Shown in pieces: positions 25,101-33,909 of a DNA stretch of 64,000 nucleotides (the stretch's first letter is position 1; the number at the start of each line of letters is the position of its first letter). Below the pieces are notes generated by a model. It ran no database searches. It was not told the origin of the DNA and was given only the letters and a program-made list of their open reading frames with translations. The DNA comes from Akkermansiaceae bacterium (GTDB taxonomy: Bacteria > Verrucomicrobiota > Verrucomicrobiia > Verrucomicrobiales > Akkermansiaceae), in contig JACKQB010000002.1 in assembly GCA_024233115.1 (NCBI GenBank), positions 1-64,000 on the forward strand, written 5' to 3'. Position numbers and translations under genes: made by a program.

Positions 25101-26686
25101 CGTGGACTCACCGGACCAGCAGTGATTTATCGCTTCGGGCGCTTCCAGCTGGCTGCATTTTCTCGGCTAAGGGACCAGCTCTAATTGTAGAGGATAGGGA
25201 ACAGCGACTTGCCTTACTCTCGCTCTGCAACTCGAGTGTATTCAGGTCCCTCTTTTCACTCAATCTTGGGGCAGCTGACGCTGCGGCCCGTTCTTACGAC
25301 GTTGGGATAATGCAGCGCATGCCAATTCCCGAACTCGACCCCGCATCTAAAGACCGTCTAGCTAGGCTCGCATATGAGGCTTGGAAACTGTGGAGGCGAA
25401 TTGGTGATGGGGACGAAACTTCGCACAGCTTCCTAATTCCCTGCACAGTAGAGCGGCGCAATTCAACCTTGGGTGAGAGTTCAAACGGCCGGTTTTCAGA
25501 ACACCTAGAATTGCAGAGCAGGTGCGGAGAAATCGATCAAGAGATAGATTCTACATGTTTCGATATCTACGGAGCTGCACCTATCAAGACCGAACAGGAT
25601 ATCGAACAATCGATCCACGAAGGAGATACGCTTAAGGAGGTTGCAGACTCCATGGAACCAGATGATGACATCTGTGGTCCTCTAGTCTTGTGGATGATCG
25701 GTGCTGTATTCGGCCGCTGGGACATCCGCTACGCCACCGGCGAGCGCCAGCCGCCCGAGTTGCCCGACCCCTTCGATCCGTTGCCCGTCTGCCCGCCCGG
25801 CATGCTCCAGAACGCCGACGGCCTGCCCGCTGCGCCCGCCGACGTGCCCGACGACTACCCGCTGCCCATCACCTGGCCCGGCATCCTCGTTTCCGATCCC
25901 GGCCACCCCGAGGACATCGTCGCCCGCGTCCGCGACGCCCTCGCCGTCATCTGGGGTGACCGCAGTGCCGCCATCGAGCAAGAAGCCTGCGAGATCCTCG
26001 GCGTCCGCACCCTGCGCGACTACTTCGCCGAGAAGAAATCCGGCGGCAAATTCTTCAAAGACCACCTCAAGCGCTACAGCAAGAGCCGCCGTCAGGCCCC
26101 CATCTACTGGCCCCTCTCCACCGAGTCCGGCAGCTACACCCTTTGGATCTACTACCACCGCCTCACTCCTGACACCCTCTACACCTGCGTCTCCGACTTC
26201 ATCGAACCCAAGATCACCGCCGTCGGCCGCGAACTCGAACGCCTCACCGCCAAGGGCGACCAGCGCAGCGCCCGGGAGAATAGGGATTGGGAACGCCTTG
26301 CCGACCTCAGCGGCGAGCTCCAAGTCTTCCGCGACGAACTCCTCCGTATCGCCAACCTCCCCTGGAAGCCCAACCTCAACGACGGCGTCCAAATCACCGC
26401 TGCCCCCCTCTGGAACCTCTTCCGCCTCAAACCCTGGCAAACCAAGCTCAAAGCCACCTGGAAGAGCCTCGAAAAAGGTGACTACGATTGGGCCCACCTC
26501 GCCCACACCCTCTGGCCGGAAAGAGTCATCCCAAAATGCACCACCGACCGCTCCCTAGCCATCGCCCACGGCCACGAGGATGCCCTGTGGGAAGAAGTCA
26601 AAAACGACAAAGGCAAACTCGTCTGGCAGCCCAAGAAAAACGCCGATCAGATCGCCCAAGAACTCGTTCAACAACACCAAGCTTGA
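22145..26686 (+). CDS. pglX: BREX adenine-specific DNA methyltransferase PglX (BrxX)
   Basis: The 1513-residue protein is the site-specific N6-adenine methylase of BREX; it marks host DNA at a short asymmetric site. Motif I (LDPACGSMHFGLYAFDLFEAI, about 440-460) and the catalytic NPPF (AVVMNPPFGAF, about 715) are intact. It is longer than the usual 1,100-1,250 residues. Base use changes sharply along it: GC-rich C-ending codons at the start, an A/T-richer block at about 22,976-23,455, GC-rich again to 24,270, then A/T-richer to about 25,705 (the region expected to hold target recognition), and GC-rich to the end. This suggests recombination of the specificity part. The start follows brxC closely. 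Confidence 0.93.
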   Translation: MAFDTTTRNKLAALVTRCRGRLVEEFSDQFQQFYGIVPKEGTVADLGSLTHLNESQRETARQLHEVIDYYAESNSGSEAQRRKDAIDRLLREQAFTVLNRLAALRMAEERGIVLECVRQGTKSEGFTLFEMNAGTDLGDAHQRYVTYLECLYDELSIDLGVLFDRFSPHGLLFPGEAGLKEVLAFLGDADIKHLWAEDETIGWIYQYWNSKEERKAMRDASAAPRNSRELAVRNQFFTPRYVVEFLTDNTLGRIWYEMTQGQTRLVDQCRYLVRRPNEIFLAPIEEIYRSLYGEDTDLPDDIFETDAIADLFRGNLERIAEGDDGSFPLLKGIVAYKSFESYFGERWDLNDNSFLDDVTNAVFRGEDHPNKWNLVWGLAVITHYLTNSQLGSPYAKESLALAREYFQELIRRHLDSQSLSQEELLKRPVLIPHRAIKDPREIRLLDPACGSMHFGLYAFDLFEAIYEEAWDLASTGNCQLITENSHAPLTDLYASKEAFMLDVPKLIIENNVHGVDIDPRAVQIAGLSLWLRAQKTWKDTPAAERPRVRRSNIVCAEPMPGSDAMLEDFVGTLDPPLLGELVKTVFDKMQLAGEAGTLLKIEEEIRTAIDDAKTKWKKLGAAERDLFSTEELNQTLRPGTQQELTGVEKALTTDHRPLATDFFDTAEERIYAALRDYAESAEAGDYQRRLFAEDAAHGFAFIDLCRKRYDAVVMNPPFGAFSKTTKKWAENTFPRSSSDIYSSFIDRGIQLFTSGALLGAITSRTGFFLRSFTRWREKLLLPLSPPNLIADLGHGVLDDAMVEVAAYCLGGTNRNSSTFFRIVDAEDRASALLNSIKSSQDAVAGQRFECAPSSFKMVPGSPFAYWVSDSLRAAFEKHSPLKTSDRFAARGPYTLDDFRFVRIRWEIATSSIKNTRAQTTDTSWVRFVKGGDFARFYADPHLALNWSKDGLQLKALVSAYRESKGWGPNWTAAINGHDFYFLPGLTWTHRTSSDLSLRALPAGCIFSAKGPALIVEDREQRLALLSLCNSSVFRSLFSLNLGAADAAARSYDVGIMQRMPIPELDPASKDRLARLAYEAWKLWRRIGDGDETSHSFLIPCTVERRNSTLGESSNGRFSEHLELQSRCGEIDQEIDSTCFDIYGAAPIKTEQDIEQSIHEGDTLKEVADSMEPDDDICGPLVLWMIGAVFGRWDIRYATGERQPPELPDPFDPLPVCPPGMLQNADGLPAAPADVPDDYPLPITWPGILVSDPGHPEDIVARVRDALAVIWGDRSAAIEQEACEILGVRTLRDYFAEKKSGGKFFKDHLKRYSKSRRQAPIYWPLSTESGSYTLWIYYHRLTPDTLYTCVSDFIEPKITAVGRELERLTAKGDQRSARENRDWERLADLSGELQVFRDELLRIANLPWKPNLNDGVQITAAPLWNLFRLKPWQTKLKATWKSLEKGDYDWAHLAHTLWPERVIPKCTTDRSLAIAHGHEDALWEEVKNDKGKLVWQPKKNADQIAQELVQQHQA

Positions 26687-26689
26687 TCC

Positions 26690-27337
26690 ATGGCCGCCAA
26701 GAAAAAAAAGCCGATCCTCATGGTATCCTCCGCCGTCTACGGCTTCGAGGAGTTACTGGATCGCATTTACGCCACTCTATCAACCCTAGGATACGAGGTC
26801 TGGATGTCGCACAAGGGAACGATGCCCGTCGATCCTAAGCTCACAGCCTTGGAAAGCTGCCGCAGGGCAGTGAAGGACTGCGATCTGTTTCTTGGAATCA
26901 TCCTGCCACGCTACGGCAGTGGTAAAGAGAAACCAAAGGATGACTCGATTGTTCACGAGGAGCTGCGGATGGCGATTGCCGAGAAAAAGCCCCGATGGAT
27001 TCTAGCACACGATCACGTCGTGTTTGCCCGATCCCTCATTGATAACGTCTGCAAGGAAATGAAACTCAAACGAGGTGAAATGAAGCTAAAGCGGTCGGCC
27101 ATTTTTGAGGACTTACGTATCCTCGACATGTATGATCTGGCGACTCGCCAAGACGTGGAAGTCTATCGTGACCGAACGGGCAACTGGGTTCAGAAGTTCG
27201 GATCGATCGATGAAGCTAGCCTGTTCGCAGTGAGCCAGTTCCGCCGCTATCAAGAGGCGGAGGCATTTATTAGTGACAACTTCGGTGATTCTGGAGCTGT
27301 CAAGAAAGTGACAAAAAAGAAAGGAGGAAAATTATGA
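26690..27337 (+). CDS. DUF4062 domain protein in the BREX operon
   Basis: The 215-residue protein starts with KPILMVSSAVYGFEELLDRIYATLSTLGYEVWMS, the DUF4062 signature, which is related in fold to TIR/nucleoside-deoxyribosyltransferase domains. Further marks are LESCRRAVKDCDLFLGIILPRYG and VHEELRMAIAEKKPRWILAHDH. Its role is not established; a nucleotide-sensing or NAD-related role has been suggested for the fold. It starts 3 bp after pglX and its stop overlaps the AlbA_2 gene (ATGA). Similar pairs recur inside defence loci. Confidence 0.8.
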   Translation: MAAKKKKPILMVSSAVYGFEELLDRIYATLSTLGYEVWMSHKGTMPVDPKLTALESCRRAVKDCDLFLGIILPRYGSGKEKPKDDSIVHEELRMAIAEKKPRWILAHDHVVFARSLIDNVCKEMKLKRGEMKLKRSAIFEDLRILDMYDLATRQDVEVYRDRTGNWVQKFGSIDEASLFAVSQFRRYQEAEAFISDNFGDSGAVKKVTKKKGGKL

Positions 27338-28728
27338 CGCCACTAGAACGACAGATCAAAAAGGGCGAATCGAAAGAGTTGGCATTGCTGCGCTCCGCCG
27401 AGGACTACGAACAGATTACGACTCACGTCGTCGCCCTACTAAATAGTGGAGGCGGCAGCATCGTGCTTGGTGTAGATGAAAACGGGTACCCGCTCGGACT
27501 ACCCAACCCAGTCAATTTCGCCCATCAAATAGCACTCTATTTGAGAAAAGTGATTTCACCCCGCCCTCTACTCTCCGTGACGGCCGAGGAAGCCTACGGC
27601 CTCCAAGTCATCCTGATCGAGGTCCCTGGTGGCAGGGACATGCCCTTCTTACACGATGGGCGGATATTTCTCCGCAGAGGCCGGACCACCGTGCCCGCCG
27701 ACGCTGAAGACCTTCAAGAAATATTCCAACGCCAAGCTCCGGAAGCGGTTCGATGGGAGCGCAGAGGTTCGCCCACACTCACCATCGAAGATCTCCACCA
27801 TGAGCAGATCGAGACGACTGTTCAAAAGGCTATGGCAGAAGGTCGTTTCCGGTTTAGCGATACTGACTCGACCGAAACCGTCCTGGGAGAACTTGGAATG
27901 CTCAGTAATGGTGTCCTCACCAATGCTGCAGACGTCTGTTTCGGCGAGCAGCCAGCCGTGCGGCATCCACAGGTCAGACTTCGGGCCTATGCTTTCCAAT
28001 CCGACAAACAGGGTGACGAGTATCTCGACCAAGGGGATTTCAATGGGCCTCTGGCAAACGTGCTCGCCAGTGCGGTGGCATTCATCCAGCGCAATGCCTC
28101 TACGGCCGCGATGTTTCTGCCCGAGTCTATTGAGAGGAGGAACGTTGCACCCTACCCCGTCAACGCCGTTCGAGAAGGCCTGGTGAATGCGCTGGCGCAC
28201 CGGGACTACAGTAGCTTTTCCAGTGGTGCCTCGGTTTTAGTGTATCCGGACCGGGTGGAAATTTGGAACTCGGGTAAGCTGCCAGATGGATGGACAGCTA
28301 GCAGGCTACGCAGTAACCACCCCTCGATTCCTAGGAACCCTGATATCGCCAATTTTCTCTTTATCCGTAGTTTAATGGAACAAATCGGACGCGGCACACA
28401 ACGGATGATCGAGGACTGCCGCAAAGCCGAGATTCCGGCCCCAACATGGAAGGTGGATCAGGACGGCATTACCGTGACGCTCTATAGCTTGACCTCTCGT
28501 GAAGCTCCGGCAGCTCAACTCGGCGAGCGGCAGCTCTGCATGTTGGAGAAACTTAAACCGGGCGATACGATCCGCCTGCAGGAATACATCCAGCAGTTCG
28601 CCCCTGAAGTCACAAAACGCCAGGCCCAGCGAGATCTCCAGGAACTACGGGAGGCTGATCTACTCCGTCTCCAGGGAGGAGGACGATCAGCTCACTATAT
28701 ACGAACAAGTCGGGAACTACCGCGATGA
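27334..28728 (+). CDS. AlbA_2/Schlafen-like domain protein with GHKL-type ATPase domain
   Basis: The 464-residue protein begins with an AlbA_2 (divergent AAA_4) domain: ESKELALLRS...VVALLNSGGGSIVLGVDENG... GRIFLRRGRTTVPA. A HATPase_c_4-type part follows (AVREGLVNALAHRDYSSFSSGASVLVYPDRVEIWNSGKLPDG) and a C-terminal winged-helix-like segment (EYIQQFAPEVTKRQAQRDLQELREADLL). Proteins of this type are often called transcriptional regulators or RNA-binding proteins. Tight overlap with the DUF4062 gene suggests the two act together as an accessory pair within BREX. Confidence 0.85.
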   Translation: MTPLERQIKKGESKELALLRSAEDYEQITTHVVALLNSGGGSIVLGVDENGYPLGLPNPVNFAHQIALYLRKVISPRPLLSVTAEEAYGLQVILIEVPGGRDMPFLHDGRIFLRRGRTTVPADAEDLQEIFQRQAPEAVRWERRGSPTLTIEDLHHEQIETTVQKAMAEGRFRFSDTDSTETVLGELGMLSNGVLTNAADVCFGEQPAVRHPQVRLRAYAFQSDKQGDEYLDQGDFNGPLANVLASAVAFIQRNASTAAMFLPESIERRNVAPYPVNAVREGLVNALAHRDYSSFSSGASVLVYPDRVEIWNSGKLPDGWTASRLRSNHPSIPRNPDIANFLFIRSLMEQIGRGTQRMIEDCRKAEIPAPTWKVDQDGITVTLYSLTSREAPAAQLGERQLCMLEKLKPGDTIRLQEYIQQFAPEVTKRQAQRDLQELREADLLRLQGGGRSAHYIRTSRELPR

Positions 28729-28982
28729 AAGACGACATAATCACGACATTAACCCACCTTGCCGACCTGATAGACCGATTGATTTTGCAGGTCTTCCTGT
28801 CAAAACGCTGTCAAATAGCGACACAATCACGACATTTCGACCTAAAGACACACTTCCGTATTCTGCCCGGTTCCTTAGATGATCGGCAAAGAGCAGCTGT
28901 AATACTAGAGCAGGAAACAGGATTGCCTCGTCGCGCTCCCAACTGCTTAGTTCACACAATCACCCCACATGAGCTTTCTTAA
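28725..28982 (+). CDS. Doubtful small ORF between the AlbA_2 gene and pglZ
   Basis: An 85-residue frame starts at an ATG overlapping the stop of the AlbA_2 gene (ATGA) and runs 14 bp into pglZ. It fills the 240-bp gap, and the coupling is suggestive. However, the protein has no recognised domain, codon use is not convincing, and the DNA has a short repeat (AATCACGACATT near 28,739 and 28,825) that could belong to an altered gene end. I rate it as possibly spurious. Confidence 0.25.
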   Translation: MKDDIITTLTHLADLIDRLILQVFLSKRCQIATQSRHFDLKTHFRILPGSLDDRQRAAVILEQETGLPRRAPNCLVHTITPHELS

Positions 28983-31509
28983 ATTCATCGCCAATCATTG
29001 GCAGCAACGTCTTTCTTCAAATCGATCCATCGTGATCTACGATGGATCAGGAGCCCTGCGCGGAGCCCTGGCTCTGCTCGACCTCAAGGAGCTGCATGTC
29101 GTGGACACCTCCGAGTCCTCCATGAGATCCCGTCTTGAGGCCTGGGATGCCTGGCTCGCCGTCGGTGCTGATGAGTCCTTGCAGACCCGGCTGCTGGTCT
29201 ATGTCCCCCAAAACCTTCCTACCGAGATGATGGATGTCCTGGCCGACCCCTACCAGCCATTCCGTCTGGCTGGGTGCCATTTTCCCGACGGCGCAGGGGA
29301 TTCCCTGCGCAGCCTGGCAAAGAAATTTGTCCCATCAAGAGCCGCCGAGGTCGATAAACTCTTCGAGAACACCGAGTGCCCCGACCTATCGCTCATCGAT
29401 GCCCTTCGCACCAGCAAGACAGCCACACCCCACTTGCAGACGATCTTTGGAACCGACGAGTTCACAACCATCCTCCGCCGTTTCCTATTGGCCGATGATA
29501 GCCTGCGAAAAACGCTCGAAGCCTCTGATGACTGGGCAGCGGAATTCCGATCGCTGGTGAAGTCCTCACTCGGTCTGGACATCTACGGTAAGGCCACTAC
29601 CTGGAAGACCCTTTCGGAGAAGCTCTGGAACTATCTGCTTTTCAGCGAGTTTGCCTTCGACCTGCCCGAGGGGTTGCCAGAAGAGTTGGAAGAGATCCCC
29701 AGGGCCCAGGGCGAGCATATCGACGTGATCAACCACCTCTGCCAAGAACTCCGGGATTACACCCCAAGCCAGTCAAGCTACATCGCCGAGGCCGAGCGTG
29801 TCTCGACCAGCTTCGGACTGGAGAAAATCTGCGAGGACATCCATGATCTTGGCCAGCGCGACACCTTTGCCTTTGAAGAGCGCTCCTTCCTGAAACGCTT
29901 CGAGCAGGCACTCTCAAGCGGCGATCGTAATATCAGTGGGGAGATCCTCACTCAGCGGAAGGGATCCCTATGGGCGAATCACGAAAGCCGCCAATCACTA
30001 TGGCGGATTGCTGAACTTGCCAACGATCTGTGCACACTCGGCGATGAACTCGACTCCGAGCTTCCTAAACTAACGAGCAAGGGCGATGCCTTGGTAAATT
30101 TCTTTTCTAACAATTTCAGACGGTTGGACACCCTTCATCGCGAGATGGAACAGGCCGTCGCGGATGTTTTCGGCGATTCTAACGAAGTCACCGGAATCAT
30201 CGACCTGGCTCGCACCGCATTCAAGGAGCGGGCACTGAAGCTACAAAAAACCTTCCTCACGACCGTCGAAACCGAAGGCTGGCCGCTGACTGGTATGGAG
30301 GCGAACTCCGGAACCTTTAATCGTCTGGTCGCTCCCCTGCTCGAACAGAAGACCCGGGTCGTTTATTTCATGATCGATGCCCTCCGCTTCGAGCTGGGAA
30401 TCTGCATCGAACAGGAACTGGTAGAACAACACGAGGTATCTACCGAAGCCGTCTGCGCCCAGCTACCGTGTGTCACCCGCTTTGGCATGGCCGCTCTCTT
30501 GCCAGGAGCAGAGACTGATCTCCGTCTCGTGACGGAAAAAAGCGAGGTCCAGCCCAAAGTCGGCGATCAATTCGCTCGAAACCCAAACGAACGCCTCAAG
30601 GTATTCCAATCAGTCTACGGCGAGCGCTGTTCGATGATCAAACTCGACGAGCTGATCGGAAAGAAAAACCTCGATGAATTTTCAAACACAGACCTACTGG
30701 TCGTGCGCAGCACTGAGATCGATGAATCCGGCGAGATCAATGTGATGCAGGCACGCACCTTAATACCTAGAATCGTGCGCATGATTCTGACTGCCTGCAA
30801 CCGTCTCCAGGATGAAGCTGGATTTGGCAAGGCGGTGATTGCCACCGATCACGGTTTCCATTGGCTCGATGACCTTGATCAGGGAGACAGCTGTCCCGTT
30901 CCGCCCGGAGATTGGAAACTCAAAAAGCGCCGCTGTCTTCTTGGCAGTGGTGATGCATCCCCAACCTCCGTTCATTTTTCCACGGCACAGGTTGGAATTC
31001 CAACAGACCTTCCGACTTACGCAGTGCCACGCAACCTGGGTGTCTTCGCACTCGGTTCAAGCTACTTCCACGAGGGATTCTCACCGCAAGAGTCAATTGT
31101 TCCAGCTATCTCGGTAAACCTCAAATCGAAGGACTGCTCCGATGCGTTCTCCGCAGGTGGCTTTGAGGTCAATCTGAACTACAAGCAGGGTAACTCGAAG
31201 AAGATCATGACACGGAGGCCCTCGATCGAAATTGGTATTCACCAAGAAGGACTTTTTGCCGGCGACCATGTCCGTTTCCAACTGGAGGCTGTGCACAAGA
31301 AAGCGGTCGTCGGACGGCCCGCTCCATGCCAGTATGTCGATCCATCAACCAATTACGTGCAAATGCCCCCCCAGAGCTTTGCCAAACTGACATTGATCAT
31401 GGACGAGGAGTTCAACGGGGAATTCGAATTACGCGCCATCGATCCCGATACCAAAATGCCACTGGGCAAGCAGGCCAAGCTAAAGCTCTACACCGATTAC
31501 ATCGCCTAA
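28969..31509 (+). CDS. pglZ: BREX alkaline-phosphatase-like protein PglZ (BrxZ)
   Basis: The 846-residue protein has the PglZ domain in its second half: TRVVYFMIDALRFELGICIEQEL (metal-binding Asp, about 465-485), later KAVIATDHGFHWLDD (Asp-His pair, about 620-635). It is an alkaline-phosphatase superfamily member; in BREX it is essential for defence and methylation and is thought to be a metal-dependent nuclease or phosphodiesterase. The C-terminal beta-rich part is also typical. It starts 240 bp after the AlbA_2 gene, without a strong Shine-Dalgarno. Confidence 0.92.
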   Translation: MSFLKFIANHWQQRLSSNRSIVIYDGSGALRGALALLDLKELHVVDTSESSMRSRLEAWDAWLAVGADESLQTRLLVYVPQNLPTEMMDVLADPYQPFRLAGCHFPDGAGDSLRSLAKKFVPSRAAEVDKLFENTECPDLSLIDALRTSKTATPHLQTIFGTDEFTTILRRFLLADDSLRKTLEASDDWAAEFRSLVKSSLGLDIYGKATTWKTLSEKLWNYLLFSEFAFDLPEGLPEELEEIPRAQGEHIDVINHLCQELRDYTPSQSSYIAEAERVSTSFGLEKICEDIHDLGQRDTFAFEERSFLKRFEQALSSGDRNISGEILTQRKGSLWANHESRQSLWRIAELANDLCTLGDELDSELPKLTSKGDALVNFFSNNFRRLDTLHREMEQAVADVFGDSNEVTGIIDLARTAFKERALKLQKTFLTTVETEGWPLTGMEANSGTFNRLVAPLLEQKTRVVYFMIDALRFELGICIEQELVEQHEVSTEAVCAQLPCVTRFGMAALLPGAETDLRLVTEKSEVQPKVGDQFARNPNERLKVFQSVYGERCSMIKLDELIGKKNLDEFSNTDLLVVRSTEIDESGEINVMQARTLIPRIVRMILTACNRLQDEAGFGKAVIATDHGFHWLDDLDQGDSCPVPPGDWKLKKRRCLLGSGDASPTSVHFSTAQVGIPTDLPTYAVPRNLGVFALGSSYFHEGFSPQESIVPAISVNLKSKDCSDAFSAGGFEVNLNYKQGNSKKIMTRRPSIEIGIHQEGLFAGDHVRFQLEAVHKKAVVGRPAPCQYVDPSTNYVQMPPQSFAKLTLIMDEEFNGEFELRAIDPDTKMPLGKQAKLKLYTDYIA

Positions 31510-31519
31510 CTATTTTGCC

Positions 31520-33583
31520 ATGATAGACCCCATCGATCTCAAACTCAATGAAACCTTTGAAGGCCGCTGCGTCCGCAAGGATCTCGTTCAGCGCATTAAA
31601 AAGGGAACGAACATCCCAACTTTCGTGCTGGAATTCCTGCTGGCAAAATACTGCGCCACGGATGACCCGGATGAAATCAATGCCGGTCTTCAAGCCGTCA
31701 CCGAGACCATTCAGCTCAATTACGTCCGCCCCAATGAGGCGAACAAAGCCCAGTCGATGGTGCAGCAAAAAGGCAAACACAAATACATCGACAAGGTGCA
31801 TGTGCACCACAACGAGAAAGAAAAACGCCACTGGGCGGAGATGCAAAACTTCGGCTCAAAACGCATTGCCATCAACGAACGCCACTACCGGGATAACAAT
31901 CGTTTACTTGAAGGTGGACTCTGGTGCGAAGTAACGGTGGCATACAATGGAGTAGAGGAGGACGACTACACCTTCTACATCGAGGACCTCAGACCCATTC
32001 AAATTTCTCGTTTCTCCTTCGAGGACTACTGCGAGTGCCGATCCAATTTCACGCGTGACGAGTGGCTATCCGTCGTCCTGAGGACCCTGGGGCTAGAGCC
32101 AACGGAACTCACCCAGCGGCAACAATTCCATTTCCTGGCACGGCTATTCCCCCTCGTTGAACAGAACTATAATTTCCTGGAACTAGGCCCGCGTGGAACA
32201 GGTAAATCCTACGTCTATAGCGAATTCACCCCCTACTCCACCCTGATCAGTGGAGGCCAGACCACCACGGCCACCCTCTTCTACAACAAACAACGTCGCC
32301 AAGTGGGTATCATCGGCTACTGGGACACTATCGCCTTTGATGAGGTAGCCGGCATTAAAGTCAAGGACCCTGGCACTATTCAGATCCTCAAGGACTATAT
32401 GGCCAACGGTCATTTCAATCTGGGAGCCGAGGTGATGGCTCCTGCCAGCTTGTCTTTCGTAGGCAACATCGATGACTCCATCGAGCAGCTTGTTGCCTCT
32501 GAACAACACGACCTCTGCCGACCGTTACCCAAAGAGTTTGACCTCGCTGTCATCCACCGTTTCCACACTTACATGCCAGGATGGGAAATCCCACCTAACA
32601 GCAGCAAACTACTCACTGATAACTACGGCCTCATCACTGACTACTTGGCAGAGGCTTTCCACCACTTGTTTTCAAAGGTCAATCTGTTCTCCCCTATCAA
32701 GAGTAAACTTCAGCTCAACAAGATGCACGAGGGTCGGGATGAAACAGCTGTCATCAAGACCGTGGCCGCGTTCTGCAAAATGCTACATCCCGGGTGCGAT
32801 CCGTCACCGGAAGAACTGGATGAGTATATCCATTACGCCATCGAGGGACGCCGCCGGGTCAAAGAGCAGCTCAACAAACGTAAGAAAGATGACGAGTTTG
32901 CCAACATCAGCCTTGGATTCACCAACTCTAACAATCAAGAAGTTATCGTCGACTGTCCAGAATCGAAAGGTGTGGAAGCGACACAATCCCCAAGAAGAAC
33001 TGATGATGAAATCCCCGATGCCCCAGCTCCACTCCAGAAAATAACTCCCGCTGACGTAGGAGCTGCAACACAGTCACCAGTAGCAGAATTATCTCCACCT
33101 GAACCAACGACGTTGAAAGAAAAGGAGATTCGTATTTTCCACGGCGACCGCGGATTTTCTTATCGCACACTCTTCCTAGACTACCTTCAAGGTGCCAAAA
33201 AAGTACAGCTGGAGGACCCCTACATACGACGGCCCCACCAAATCACCAACTTCCTCCACTTCTGTGAAGTCTGCGTCGATGCCGGAACCGTGCAAGAAAT
33301 CCACCTAACAACTTCTTACGAAGACGATGAGGAGAAAAAAGAAGCGGGAGTTAAGATCATCGCTATCGCCAAGAGTTTAGCCGAGCACGGCATCAAACTC
33401 GATGTCACGATGAGCGAAACCCTCCACGACCGCCGTATCGAACTCGATAATGGCTGGACCATTACCCTAGGCCGAGGTCTGGACTTCTACCAACGCCCCG
33501 ACGACTGGTTAGAAATCGGAGCCAACGAACTCAATCTCCGCCAATGCACCGAGACTACTATCAATTATCGCAGGGCCTTGTAA
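31520..33583 (+). CDS. brxL: BREX Lon-like protein BrxL
   Basis: The 687-residue protein shows the BrxL order: an N-terminal part (VRKDLVQRIKKGTNIPTFVLEFLLAKYC), an AAA+ core with Walker A LGPRGTGKSYVY (about 222-233) and GIIGYWDTIAFDEVAGI (Walker B, about 262-278), then a linker and a C-terminal domain (IRIFHGDRGFSYRTLFLDYL...LEDPYIRRPHQI...TLGRGLDFYQRP) resembling the phospholipase-D-like domain of MITD1. BrxL is a DNA-binding AAA+ protein needed for phage exclusion in type 1 BREX. The stop codon TAA lies inside the right copy of the 318-bp repeat, so the island junction sets the C-terminus. Confidence 0.92.
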   Translation: MIDPIDLKLNETFEGRCVRKDLVQRIKKGTNIPTFVLEFLLAKYCATDDPDEINAGLQAVTETIQLNYVRPNEANKAQSMVQQKGKHKYIDKVHVHHNEKEKRHWAEMQNFGSKRIAINERHYRDNNRLLEGGLWCEVTVAYNGVEEDDYTFYIEDLRPIQISRFSFEDYCECRSNFTRDEWLSVVLRTLGLEPTELTQRQQFHFLARLFPLVEQNYNFLELGPRGTGKSYVYSEFTPYSTLISGGQTTTATLFYNKQRRQVGIIGYWDTIAFDEVAGIKVKDPGTIQILKDYMANGHFNLGAEVMAPASLSFVGNIDDSIEQLVASEQHDLCRPLPKEFDLAVIHRFHTYMPGWEIPPNSSKLLTDNYGLITDYLAEAFHHLFSKVNLFSPIKSKLQLNKMHEGRDETAVIKTVAAFCKMLHPGCDPSPEELDEYIHYAIEGRRRVKEQLNKRKKDDEFANISLGFTNSNNQEVIVDCPESKGVEATQSPRRTDDEIPDAPAPLQKITPADVGAATQSPVAELSPPEPTTLKEKEIRIFHGDRGFSYRTLFLDYLQGAKKVQLEDPYIRRPHQITNFLHFCEVCVDAGTVQEIHLTTSYEDDEEKKEAGVKIIAIAKSLAEHGIKLDVTMSETLHDRRIELDNGWTITLGRGLDFYQRPDDWLEIGANELNLRQCTETTINYRRAL

Positions 33584-33909
33584 AACTCCAGCCGAACCTC
33601 ATGCAATGGCTTCTGCCCTACAGAAAACCCGAGGGGAAGGTCGCCATGGCCACGGCATCGGCGACGGTCAGCAAAGACCTCATCAAGAAAGGCATTATCG
33701 ACACCTGGCCCCCCGATGTGATGCGCCATTCATTCTGTAGCTACCTGCTCGGGAAGGAGCAGGATATCAACAAGGTGGCCGAGCAGGCGGGCAACAGCCC
33801 CACAATGGTCAAGAAGCACTACCGCAGACCCATGACCCAGGAGGACGGCGAAGCGTGGTTTGAGATCCGGCCGGATGCCGCACCGGAGGAGCAAGCCAAT
33901 GTGGCCTGA
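33579..33909 (+). pseudogene. 3' fragment of the tyrosine recombinase gene (right direct repeat)
   Basis: Positions 33579-33896 repeat 14523-14840 with one difference, and the frame continues a few codons to a TGA at 33909. The fragment keeps the catalytic His and Tyr regions (DVMRHSFCSYLLG, MVKKHYRRPM) but lacks the Arg-bearing half and a proper start. It joins directly onto the end of brxL. It is either half of a duplication or the remnant of a second integrase. Confidence 0.9.

Noticed and set aside
25682..26506. Long minus-strand frame inside pglX
   Set aside because: It is antisense to a GC-rich, well-conserved part of pglX and reads as a Gly/Ala/Val/Glu shadow protein.
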